A stretch of 64,000 nucleotides of DNA, from NCBI RefSeq assembly GCF_017084525.1, contig NZ_CP070950.1, positions 992,001 through 1,056,000 on the forward strand. The letters run 5' to 3'. Shown here piece after piece: positions 39,584 to 46,592 of this stretch. The notes below the pieces were generated by a model. That model saw nothing but the letters and a program-made list of their open reading frames with translations, was not told where the DNA came from and ran no database searches. The translations under genes and the position numbers were made by a program. Numbering within the stretch: the stretch's first letter is position 1; each line of letters starts with the position of its first letter. The DNA comes from Conexibacter sp. SYSU D00693. GTDB taxonomy: Bacteria; Actinomycetota; Thermoleophilia; Solirubrobacterales; Solirubrobacteraceae.

Positions 39584-40341
39584 CCGTTTCCTTGAAGGGC
39601 GCGACCGCAGGGAGCGCCCTATCGAACAACTGCAGAAAGAAGACGCCGTGGGCCTGCTCGAACCCGATGCGCCTCGCGTGCATGCACCACGGCGAGGACA
39701 TCGCGGTCCGCTGCGGCCGCTGGCGCACCTGTCCGGGGTGCTCCGTCTGGAAGCAGTGGACGCTCAAGCAGCGCTTCATCGCCGGCATCGAGCGGGTGCC
39801 CGCTGGGCGCCTCGCGATGTTCTACACGCTGACGTTCCCCGAGTCAGAAGCACCCGACGAGGACGCAGCTCACGGCGCGTGGCGCTCCCTCGTCGGCAGG
39901 CTCAGGTACCGCGACCAGCTCGGAGCGTTCGGGTGGGTGCTCCAGCGCCAACGGAACGGCACGCTGCACTACCACGGCATCGCGCACATGCCGTGGCTCG
40001 ACGACGACCTCGTCGAGTGGCGACGACTCATAGTCAAGAGCGGTTTCGGCATCCAGAACCGCCTCGTCGTCGCCCGCAGCGACCACGCCGGCTACTGCGC
40101 CCGGTACATCTCGACTCGCATGGCCGCCCTCGCACCTCTGCGGCGCGCGTACGCCTTCTCGCGTGACTTTCCAAGGACGCAACCGGACGCGCTGGCGGGC
40201 GTGCTGAACATCCGTGCGTCGCACGCGACGGCGGAGGACGCCGGGCCTACACGCGAGCAGCTCGTCACTCTTCAGGACGACTTCGGCATCGAGCTGGAGG
40301 ACGCCTGTGCCTACGTGCCCGCTCACGAGGTCTGGCGCTAG
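39580..40341 (+). CDS. HUH-type rolling-circle replication initiator (Rep)
   Basis: A 253-residue endonuclease expected to nick and rejoin one DNA strand. An N-terminal cysteine-rich region (C18, C26, C34, C45, C51, C54 with CPGC) may bind zinc. Motif 1 is FYTLTFPE (81-88). Motif 2 is the metal-binding H-Y-H in GTLHYHGIAHM (H130, H132). Motif 3 is GYCARYIST with Tyr 172 and Tyr 176 as candidate nucleophiles. This order fits the inovirus/plasmid REP_ORF2-G2P-like group. ATG at 39580 overlaps the upstream stop (ATGA). Confidence 0.85.
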   Translation: MTVSLKGATAGSALSNNCRKKTPWACSNPMRLACMHHGEDIAVRCGRWRTCPGCSVWKQWTLKQRFIAGIERVPAGRLAMFYTLTFPESEAPDEDAAHGAWRSLVGRLRYRDQLGAFGWVLQRQRNGTLHYHGIAHMPWLDDDLVEWRRLIVKSGFGIQNRLVVARSDHAGYCARYISTRMAALAPLRRAYAFSRDFPRTQPDALAGVLNIRASHATAEDAGPTREQLVTLQDDFGIELEDACAYVPAHEVWR

Positions 40342-40367
40342 CCGGACCAACGGCGGGGCGGACGAGC

Positions 40368-40961
40368 CTACGTCGACGGCGGCACGGCTAGCAGGCGTTC
40401 GGCGGGAGGGAACGGGCTGATGCGGTCGCCGTAGTCGTACACCTCCAGCAGTGAGAGGTAGCCGTCGTCAGTCAAGAACACGAGGATGCCTCCGATGGGC
40501 TCACCGTCCTCGTCCACTACGGTCGCCTCGCTGGGGATGGGACTGCCCGTCTCCGTCGCCGCGGGTGGCCCGTCGGCAACGGCCAGCTGCACCGAAGCGC
40601 AGCCGCACCCGCAGTACCCCACGACGCTCGCCGCGTCGGCCTGAGCCAGAAGCGCGTCGCGTCCGGGGAACTCGGCCTGCTGCAGCACCGTCAGCAAGGT
40701 CCGACGCTCGTCCGGCAAGAGCGGTCTGGGAAGGTCCGGCCGAGCGTTGAGCACCGCCGCGACCTCTTCCGGGGTCGCGCCCTCCCGCTGCGCAGCATCC
40801 TGCAACTCGGCCCGACGGACCGTCAGCTCGGCCGCCGGCGTGTCGCGAAGCGCGCGGAGGGCGCCGTCACGTCCACCCTCGGTCATGTCCACACGACTCG
40901 GCTTGCCGTCATCCCCGCACATGATGAAGCCCGTCGGGGACTCCGGGTACGGTTCCGCCAT
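40368..40961 (-). CDS. Element-encoded protein of unknown function
   Basis: A 197-residue protein read against the rest of the element and ending 26 nt from the Rep stop. A helical middle (RDTPAAELTVRRAELQDAAQ; GATPEEVAAVLNARPDL) is followed by a short cysteine cluster VGYCGCGCASVQLAV and a C-terminal strand region GEPIGGILVFLTDDGYLSLL then EVYDYGD. The C-terminal half resembles unnamed actinobacterial proteins with a CGCGC-S-V motif. ATG at 40961; the downstream ATG codons of MCGDDGKPSR or MTEGGRDG are alternatives. The function is unknown; it could be cargo or a toxin/defence protein. Confidence 0.6.
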   Translation of the reverse strand: MAEPYPESPTGFIMCGDDGKPSRVDMTEGGRDGALRALRDTPAAELTVRRAELQDAAQREGATPEEVAAVLNARPDLPRPLLPDERRTLLTVLQQAEFPGRDALLAQADAASVVGYCGCGCASVQLAVADGPPAATETGSPIPSEATVVDEDGEPIGGILVFLTDDGYLSLLEVYDYGDRISPFPPAERLLAVPPST

Positions 40962-41032
40962 GGAGAGCACACACGAGACCGGGCACGGGCTGTCCGTGGG
41001 CGCCGAAGTCGCTGGTCTCGAACCACAAACAC

Positions 41033-41058
41033 GAAAGGCCCGCAAATGCGGACCTTTC
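41033..41058 (-). terminator. Element-supplied terminator for tRNA-Val
   Basis: Minus-strand RNA folds as GAAAGGUCCGC / AUUU / GCGGGCCUUUC, an 11-bp stem in which the only non-Watson-Crick pair is a U-G wobble. It begins two bases after the tRNA discriminator base. The wobble pairs only in the minus-strand sense, which supports a role in ending the tRNA transcript. Confidence 0.7.
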
Positions 41059-41060
41059 AG

Positions 41061-41086
41061 TGGGCGATACTGGGCTCGAACCAGTG
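41061..41086. repeat. attR (within the tRNA-Val gene)
   Basis: 26 bases identical to 36576-36601. They form the T arm, 3' acceptor strand and discriminator base of the intact tRNA-Val. Confidence 0.9.
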
Positions 41087-41133
41087 ACCTCCTGCTTGTC
41101 GAGCAGGCGCTCTCCCAGCTGAGCTAATCGCCC
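41061..41133 (-). tRNA. tRNA-Val (anticodon GAC)
   Basis: A 73-nt cloverleaf on the minus strand: acceptor GGGCGAT/ATCGCCC, D arm GCTCAGCTGGGAGAGC, anticodon stem CCTGC/GCAGG with loop TCGACAA (GAC at 34-36), variable loop AGGTC, T arm with TTCGAGC, discriminator A. CCA is not encoded. A TACGCT -10 lies at 41152-41147, 13 nt upstream. It is the integration target of the adjacent element and remains complete. Confidence 0.96.
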
Positions 41134-41177
41134 CTGGGGTCGCAAGAGCGTAGCAACCGCTCGCGCGCGATGGAGCG

Positions 41178-41399
41178 CTACGTCGCCGCGCCCCGTCCGG
41201 TGCGCTCCTGGAGCTCGTCGATCATGCGCGAGGCGTCGGCCTTCGTGGTCGCCGGGTCGAACTCGACGCCGGCCTCGCGACAGAGGGTCTCGAGGTACGA
41301 GGCCTGCGGCCCCGTCATCGGCTCGTCGCCCGTGACCCAGTCGTCGGGGTCCTTCTCCGGGCTGCCCTGCGGCTGCTGGGGCTGGTCCTGTGCGCTCAT
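41178..41399 (-). CDS. DUF3072 domain protein
   Basis: A 73-residue protein of unknown function with the DUF3072 pattern KDPDDWVTGDEPMTGPQASY then LETLCREAGVEFDPATTKAD and ASRMIDELQERTGRG. A Gln/Pro-rich N terminus precedes it. ATG at 41399 (MSAQDQP) is preferred over an upstream in-frame start at 41459. It lies just outside the integrated element. Confidence 0.88.
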   Translation of the reverse strand: MSAQDQPQQPQGSPEKDPDDWVTGDEPMTGPQASYLETLCREAGVEFDPATTKADASRMIDELQERTGRGAAT

Positions 41400-41474
41400 G
41401 CACGGGAGGTCCCCGCTCTGCACGAAGGCAAACACACGTTCGTGCACGAACTCGCCCAACCACCCCTAGGAGAG

Positions 41475-41503
41475 GTGACAAACGCGCCCGGTTCGGGTAT
41501 GTA
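41475..41503 (+). promoter_or_regulatory. Possible promoter of the second collagen-like gene
   Basis: GTGACA (41475-41480) and TATGTA (41498-41503) are spaced by 17 bp, giving a leader of about 50 nt. The leader holds CCGCAGGGG and an AGGCAGGGGAC stretch similar to that before the paralogue at 19.4 kb. Confidence 0.45.
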
Positions 41504-41560
41504 GCAGGGACGCCCGCAGGGGAGTGCGGCGCGCATCACACAACTTCAAGGCAGGGGACA

Positions 41561-43594
41561 ATGCCTCGACAGGAACGCCTTCGCGGCGTCTGGGCGCTCG
41601 GAATCGCGCTCATCGCCGCACTGGTGGTCGCCACTCCGGCGTCCGCCAACCACCGGACGACGTACCCGCTGGGTGCCAACACGTTCTACGACGGCGCGCA
41701 GGGCTGGGCCGACGTGGACCACGAGTGCACGCTGATCGTCCTTCCGGACACGCTGTGCTCCGTGGAGAACGTGCACACCTTCACGGAGGGCTTCGGGTCG
41801 CCGCCCGGCGCGCTGCAGAACCAGTTCCGCCTGGGGGCTGGCCTGTTGACGCTCGTGAGCGGCACGGGGACGTTCCGATCGCCGTCCTTCACCGTCAGCG
41901 ACACGCTGATCGAGGACGACGGCAACGACCATCCGCTGCACGCTCCGACCTTCCGCATGGACCGCAAGGTCGAGGCACGTGGCGCGCTGATCGCCGCCGG
42001 CACGTCCGCCCGGACCGACGTCACGCTGGTGAACGAGACTGCCGGCAACGTGCCGGTCCAGACGCGCACCTTCAACGGGGGCGTCCAGGACTTCACCAAC
42101 TTCTCGACCAACTTCGACGCCGGCCTGATCAACCTCGGGGACAGCTACCACCTCGACGTCAGGACGACGTCGGCGCCGCTGCTCAACCTGGCGCTGAGCG
42201 GTGAGATCTTCACGTCGTACGACAACGTCACCCTCGTCTTCGACTCGAACTCGCCGCCGATCGTCGTCGCCGACCAGCCGTCGGACGTCACGACGACCTC
42301 GGCGACGCTGCGCGGCCGCGTCGACCCGGAGGGCGCCCCGACGACCTACCGGTGGCGCGTCCTGAAGAAGACGGACGGGTCGCTGCTCACCGAGACGCCG
42401 GAGGAGCGCATCAACGGCAACTTCGGGTCGGTCCGCGAGGACACGACGCCGATCACCGGCCTGACCGCCTGCACGTCGTACCTCGCCACGCTCTACGCGT
42501 ACAACGAGGACAACGCGCCGACGAACAACCCGCCCGGCGTGCCGAGCATCAGCAACACCGTCGAGTTCTCGACGGACTGCTCCCCGGTCCCGGTCACGGG
42601 TGACGTCGCCCCGTTCAGCTCGACCAGCGCCCAGTTCAACGGCACGGTCGACCCGCGCGGCGCAGACACGGTCTACTCGTTCCAGTACGGCGTCGACAGC
42701 GCCACGCTGATCGCGGACTGCGACGCCGACCTCGCGGCCGGCTCGGACGTCGCGAACACGTGCTCGTCGACGTCGTCGCTCGGGCTGGACGGTGACGCCG
42801 GCAACACGGTCGTCAGTGCCCCCGTTGGGAACCTGACGCCGAAGACCACGTACCGCGTGCGCCTCGTCGCGACGAACGGGATCCCGGTCCCGGCCCCCGG
42901 CACCGACGCGTTCGCCCGCGGCAACCAGGTCACGTTCACCACCGAGGACGTCAACGGCCCGGGCCCGCAGGGTCCCCAGGGCCCGGCTGGTCCGCAGGGC
43001 CCGCAGGGTCCGGCCGGCCAGAACGGCCAGAACGGCGCTGACGGCGCGCCCGGTGCCCAGGGGCCGCAGGGCGCCCAGGGTCCGGCCGGTGCTCAGGGTC
43101 CTGCCGGCCCGACGGGCGCGCCCGGTCCGGCTGGCCCGCAGGGTCCGGCCGGGACGAGCGGCGTGGGTGCCGCCGGCACCAGCACGACGGTCCTGAACGG
43201 GTCCGAGCGGGCGCTGATGAACATCCGCACCGGCCAGATCAACCTCGCGACGAGCGGCCGGCGCCGGGGCATCATCCGCCTCCGCGTCTTCTGCTCGGAG
43301 AAGGTCGGCCGCGTCTGCGCCGGCACGGTGAAGATCCGGACCAAGAACAAGATCCAGCCCGCGACGCGGCCGCCCAAGCGGGCCCTGCGCCGCGTGACCC
43401 TCGCCACGGAGGAGTACCAGCTCCGCCAGGGCCGGGTCGGCTACGCGATCCTCGAGATGTCGCCCGAGAAGCTCGACCTCATGAAGCGGGTCAAGTCGAT
43501 CGCCGTGACCATCGAGCTCCAGGTCACCGACGCGGACGGCAACCGCCAGACCGTCATCCGCAACGCGCGGATGAAGCTCTCCAAGCAGGGCTAG
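41561..43594 (+). CDS. Secreted collagen-like multidomain protein (paralogue of 19430-21208)
   Basis: A 677-residue exported protein. It has a signal peptide ([20 protein letters not shown]), then an N-terminal beta-rich domain [20 protein letters not shown] with paired cysteines. Two fibronectin-III-like modules follow ([36 protein letters not shown]). A collagen-like stretch at about 466-533 has 22 uninterrupted Gly-X-Y triplets rich in GPQ and GPA. A C-terminal basic domain ([51 protein letters not shown]) is clearly homologous to the same domain of the 19.4-kb protein. ATG at 41561 follows AGGCAGGGG. It should form trimers at the cell surface if the repeat folds; this is inferred. Confidence 0.87.
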   Translation: MPRQERLRGVWALGIALIAALVVATPASANHRTTYPLGANTFYDGAQGWADVDHECTLIVLPDTLCSVENVHTFTEGFGSPPGALQNQFRLGAGLLTLVSGTGTFRSPSFTVSDTLIEDDGNDHPLHAPTFRMDRKVEARGALIAAGTSARTDVTLVNETAGNVPVQTRTFNGGVQDFTNFSTNFDAGLINLGDSYHLDVRTTSAPLLNLALSGEIFTSYDNVTLVFDSNSPPIVVADQPSDVTTTSATLRGRVDPEGAPTTYRWRVLKKTDGSLLTETPEERINGNFGSVREDTTPITGLTACTSYLATLYAYNEDNAPTNNPPGVPSISNTVEFSTDCSPVPVTGDVAPFSSTSAQFNGTVDPRGADTVYSFQYGVDSATLIADCDADLAAGSDVANTCSSTSSLGLDGDAGNTVVSAPVGNLTPKTTYRVRLVATNGIPVPAPGTDAFARGNQVTFTTEDVNGPGPQGPQGPAGPQGPQGPAGQNGQNGADGAPGAQGPQGAQGPAGAQGPAGPTGAPGPAGPQGPAGTSGVGAAGTSTTVLNGSERALMNIRTGQINLATSGRRRGIIRLRVFCSEKVGRVCAGTVKIRTKNKIQPATRPPKRALRRVTLATEEYQLRQGRVGYAILEMSPEKLDLMKRVKSIAVTIELQVTDADGNRQTVIRNARMKLSKQG

Positions 43595-43611
43595 TCGGCA
43601 GCAGTCTCCGG

Positions 43612-43641
43612 GGGCCCCGTCGGCGCGCGCCGGCGGGGCCC
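43612..43641 (+). terminator. Terminator of the collagen-like gene
   Basis: A 14-bp stem (GGGCCCCGTCGGCG against CGCCGGCGGGGCCC) with a single G-U wobble and a 2-base apex, 17 nt after the stop. Confidence 0.75.
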
Positions 43642-43676
43642 TCGTGCGTTCGACCCTCTACGATGGAGCGCCTCTG

Positions 43677-43747
43677 GGCGACGTGGCGGAGTGGCTACGC
43701 AGCGGCCTGCAAAGCCGTGTACACCGGTTCGATTCCGGTCGTCGCCT
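43677..43747 (+). tRNA. tRNA-Cys (anticodon GCA)
   Basis: A 71-nt cloverleaf: acceptor GGCGACG/CGTCGCC, anticodon stem CGGC/GCCG with loop CTGCAAA (GCA at 34-36), T loop TTCGATT, discriminator U as expected for tRNA-Cys. CCA is not encoded. TACGAT at 43659-43664 is the likely -10. Confidence 0.95.
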
Positions 43748-43753
43748 TCCTCG

Positions 43754-43777
43754 GAGGCCCCTCCACCGCGGGGCCTC
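43754..43777 (+). terminator. Terminator after tRNA-Cys
   Basis: GAGGCCCC/GGGGCCTC stem (8 bp) with an 8-nt loop, 6 nt after the tRNA. Confidence 0.75.
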
Positions 43778-43792
43778 TCGCGTTCGTCGGGT

Positions 43793-45658
43793 ATGACGTG
43801 CCGTGTGCGCCGCGCCCGTCTCGCGACCCTGCTCGCCGCCCTGGTCACCGTCCTCGCGGCCTGCGGCGACGACGCCGACGGCCAGCGCCGCGCCGCCAGT
43901 CCCTGGAGCACGGCGGACGTCGGGCCGCACGAGGTGCTCGAGGCGCCGCGGGGTGTGGCGCCGCGCGGCGTCGTCCTGGTCGTCCACGAGGGCGGCTGGC
44001 TGGCGACCGGTCCCGAGGCGGTCGCGGGTGTGCGATCCGAAGCGGTGCGCCTCGCGGGATACGGGTGGCGGGCCGTGAACATCGACCATCGCCCGGGTGG
44101 CGCGTCGGTGGGCGACGTCGTCGCCTGGTACGACCGCGTGCACCGGCGCTGGCCCCGCCTGCCGGTGTGCGTCTTCGGACGCTCGGCCGGCGCGCACCTC
44201 GCGCTCATGGTCGCGTCGCGGCGCCCGGTGCGCTGTGTGATCGGTCAGGGCGCGCCGACGGACCTGCGCCTCCCGCCCACCGCGACCGACGAGGAGCGAC
44301 GGCTGCACGCCGAGCTCGTCGTCCCGAGCTTCGGCGACCGCCTGGCGGAGAACAGCCCGGTGACGCTGGCCTCGCGGATCCGCGCGCGCACCCTGCTGGC
44401 GACAAGCGCGGCCGACGCCACGACGCCGTGCCGCCACCTCACGGCGTTCAGGCGTGTGCGCCCGGCGACGACGACCGTCTGCCTGCCCGCCGGGCCGGCG
44501 ACCTACATCCACGCCGGCGTCTCCCCCGCGGCGCTGCGCGCCGAGCATCGCCGCGAGCGCGCGCTCCTCGACGCCGCGGCGCGGCCCGCCCGGGCACCGG
44601 AGGCAAGGGTGGCCGCCGCCCCGGCCCGGACCGCTGCGGCGCCCGTGCGCAGCCGGGGCAGCGAGCCGCGCGTCGAGGTCCTCACCCGCGGCCTGACGGT
44701 GCCGTGGGACATCGCGTTCCTGCCCGACGGCCGGGCGCTCGTGACCGAGCGCCCCGGCCGGATCCGCCTGCTCAGCGCCCGCGGCCGCCAGATCCGGGTG
44801 GCGGGACGCGTCGCGGTCAGCGCCCAGGGCGAGGGCGGCCTGCTCGGCATCGCCGTCGACCCGGACTTCGCCCGCGGCAAGCGCTTCGTCTACGTCTACG
44901 CCACGACAGCCAGCGGCATGCAGGTCCAGCGCCTGCGGCTGCAGGGCAGCACCCTGCGACGCAGCGGCGTCGTGCTCGGCGGGATCCGCGCGGGGTCGAT
45001 CCACGACTCCGGCCGCCTCGCGTTCGGGCCTGACAAGCGCCTCTACGTCCTGACGGGCGACGCCGGTCAAGGCGAGCTCGCTCAGCGCGATGGGTCGCTC
45101 AACGGCCGCGTGCTGCGCCTCTCCCCTGCACAGTTCCGCTCGCGCACCAGCCGCCCGACCGTGGTCTCCAAGGGCCATCGCAACCCGCAGGGGCTCGACT
45201 GGCAGCCCGGCTCCGGGCGCCTGTTCACCACCGAGCACGGCCCGAGCGGCTTCGACGGTCCCAGCTCCGACGACGAGGTCAACGTCATCCGCCGCGGCGC
45301 GAACTACGGCTGGCCGCGCGTCCGCGGCGCCGATCACGGCCGCTTCGCGGCGCCCGCGTGGGTGTGGTCGGCCACGGTCGCCCCCTCCGGCGCGAACTTC
45401 GTCTCCCGCGGCGGCTCGGCCTGGACCGGCGACCTCCTCGTCGCCACGCTGCGCGGCCAGCGCCTCATCCGCCTCGACGTCGACGGCAACGAGGTCACGG
45501 CCGAGCACCCGCTCCTCGCCGGCACCTACGGCCGCCTGCGCGCCGTCGTCGAGGCGCCCGACGGCACCTTCTGGATCACCACGAGCAACCGGGACGGGCG
45601 CGGTTCCCCGGCCGGCGACGACGACCGGATCCTGCGCCTCGTCCCGCCCGCCGGCTGA
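43793..45658 (+). CDS. Lipoprotein fusing an alpha/beta-hydrolase to a PQQ-type sugar dehydrogenase
   Basis: A 621-residue predicted lipoprotein. The signal ends in the lipobox VLAAC (Cys 24). Residues about 45-255 form an alpha/beta-hydrolase with an oxyanion-type VVHEGGW, the nucleophile elbow FGRSAGAH (Ser 131), Asp 209 and a His near 240, as in acetyl-esterase/BD-FAE-like enzymes. An Ala/Arg/Pro linker follows. Residues about 292-621 are a six-bladed glucose/sorbosone dehydrogenase propeller: LTVPWDIAFLPDGRALVTER, GLLGIAVDPDFARGKRFVYV, KGHRNPQGLDWQPGSG, TEHGPSGFDGPSSDDEVNVI. PQQ as cofactor is inferred from the family. ATG at 43793. It stands alone between two tRNA genes. Confidence 0.85.
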   Translation: MTCRVRRARLATLLAALVTVLAACGDDADGQRRAASPWSTADVGPHEVLEAPRGVAPRGVVLVVHEGGWLATGPEAVAGVRSEAVRLAGYGWRAVNIDHRPGGASVGDVVAWYDRVHRRWPRLPVCVFGRSAGAHLALMVASRRPVRCVIGQGAPTDLRLPPTATDEERRLHAELVVPSFGDRLAENSPVTLASRIRARTLLATSAADATTPCRHLTAFRRVRPATTTVCLPAGPATYIHAGVSPAALRAEHRRERALLDAAARPARAPEARVAAAPARTAAAPVRSRGSEPRVEVLTRGLTVPWDIAFLPDGRALVTERPGRIRLLSARGRQIRVAGRVAVSAQGEGGLLGIAVDPDFARGKRFVYVYATTASGMQVQRLRLQGSTLRRSGVVLGGIRAGSIHDSGRLAFGPDKRLYVLTGDAGQGELAQRDGSLNGRVLRLSPAQFRSRTSRPTVVSKGHRNPQGLDWQPGSGRLFTTEHGPSGFDGPSSDDEVNVIRRGANYGWPRVRGADHGRFAAPAWVWSATVAPSGANFVSRGGSAWTGDLLVATLRGQRLIRLDVDGNEVTAEHPLLAGTYGRLRAVVEAPDGTFWITTSNRDGRGSPAGDDDRILRLVPPAG

Positions 45659-45719
45659 CGCCCGGCGGCTCACCGCGCGCACCCTCCCCCCGCCGTTGCT
45701 ATCCTCGCTCACCGCGCGT

Positions 45720-45793
45720 GCGGCTGTAGCTCAGTTGGCTAGAGCGTCTGCTTGCCATGCAGAAGGTCGAGGGTTCGAGTCCCTTCAGCCGCT
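45720..45793 (+). tRNA. tRNA-Gly (anticodon GCC)
   Basis: A 74-nt cloverleaf: acceptor GCGGCTG/CAGCCGC, D arm GCTCAGTTGGCTAGAGC, anticodon stem TCTGC/GCAGA with loop TTGCCAT (GCC at 34-36), T loop TTCGAGT, discriminator U as usual for bacterial tRNA-Gly. CCA is not encoded. TATCCT at 45700-45705 is the likely -10. Confidence 0.94.
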
Positions 45794-45799
45794 CCTCTC

Positions 45800-45825
45800 G
45801 AAGGCCCCGCTCCGGCGGGGCCTTC
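45800..45825 (+). terminator. Terminator after tRNA-Gly
   Basis: GAAGGCCCCGC with its complement (11 bp) around TCCG, followed by GTCGTTGT, 6 nt after the tRNA. Confidence 0.85.
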
Positions 45826-45911
45826 GTCGTTGTGGAGCGCCCGCGTCTGCACCGAACCTGCACACGGGCCGCACCCGCCCGCCACAGCCCGCGGCTTAAC
45901 GTGCCGGCTGC

Positions 45912-46592
45912 ATGACGCGGCGGACCATCGTGGTGGTGGAGGACGAGGCGACGATCGCCGACGCGGTCGCCGCCCGGCTGCGCGCCGAGGGCTTCCGCGT
46001 CGAGGTCGCGAGCACCGGGCCGGACGGCGTCGAGCTCGTACGGGCGCTCGGGCCCGACCTGGTGGTCCTCGACTGGATGCTCCCGGGCTTCGACGGCGTC
46101 GAGGCGTGCCGTCGCATCCAGGCCGACCGTCCGGTGCCGGTCGTCTTCCTCACCGCCCGCGACGCGGAGGCCGACGTGCTCGTGGGCCTCGGGGTCGGCG
46201 CCGACGACTACGTCACCAAGCCGTTCAGCCCGCGGGAGCTCGTCGCGCGGGTCCAGGCGGTGCTGCGCCGCACCGACCGGGCGGCGCCCGACGCGGCGCC
46301 GGCGCGCCTGGCGCTCGGCGAGCTGGTCCTGGACCTCGAGGGGCGCCGGGTGCTGCGGGCCGGCACCGAGGTGGCGCTCACGCCGACGGAGCTCGACCTC
46401 CTCGCTGCCCTCGCCGGGCGCCCGGGCAAGGCGTGGTCGCGGGAGGAGCTGCTGGCGGCGGTGTGGGACTGGCGGGCGGGCGGTTCCACCCGGACCGTCG
46501 ACTCGCACGTGGCGTCGCTGCGCCGCAAGCTCGGCGCCGGCGCGGTGCGCACGGTGAAGGGCCACGGCTACGCGCTGGGGGACCTCGCGTGA
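45912..46592 (+). CDS. OmpR/PhoB-family response regulator
   Basis: A 226-residue two-component regulator. The receiver domain (4-120) has the acidic pair VVEDEAT, phospho-acceptor Asp in LVVLDWMLPGFDGVEA, the switch Thr in VVFLTARD and Lys in DDYVTKPFSPREL. A C-terminal winged helix (about 135-225) ends TVDSHVASLRRKLGAGAVRT and VKGHGYAL. The overlap GTGA couples it to the histidine kinase. TAACGT 9 nt before the ATG is a possible -10. Confidence 0.95.
   Translation: MTRRTIVVVEDEATIADAVAARLRAEGFRVEVASTGPDGVELVRALGPDLVVLDWMLPGFDGVEACRRIQADRPVPVVFLTARDAEADVLVGLGVGADDYVTKPFSPRELVARVQAVLRRTDRAAPDAAPARLALGELVLDLEGRRVLRAGTEVALTPTELDLLAALAGRPGKAWSREELLAAVWDWRAGGSTRTVDSHVASLRRKLGAGAVRTVKGHGYALGDLA

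Larger units (their letters stand above)
36576..41086. mobile_element. Integrative element in tRNA-Val(GAC), about 4.5 kb
   Basis: Flanked by a perfect 26-bp direct repeat (36576-36601 and 41061-41086) that is the 3' end (T arm to discriminator) of the tRNA-Val gene. It carries, in order, a tyrosine integrase, an Abi_C/HEPN-like protein, a 94-residue protein, a 159-residue protein, an HUH Rep protein and an opposite-strand unknown. The right half of the tRNA is intact, so the gene stays functional. The element supplies its own hairpin beside the tRNA. No Zot-type ATPase, coat gene, relaxase-coupling protein or transposase is visible, so it is best described as an integrated rolling-circle replicon or satellite. 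Confidence 0.88.

Noticed and set aside
36576-41086. Complete inovirus prophage
   Set aside because: Rep and integrase fit, but no Zot-type ATPase and no small hydrophobic coat protein could be found within the repeat boundaries.
40961-41127. Plus-strand frame ending in a WARTSDLLLVEQALSQLS-type peptide
   Set aside because: It is the antisense translation of the tRNA-Val gene and attR, a well-known source of false proteins.
45699-45793. Minus-strand frame with LKGLEPSTFCMASRRSSQLS
   Set aside because: Antisense translation of tRNA-Gly; not a gene.
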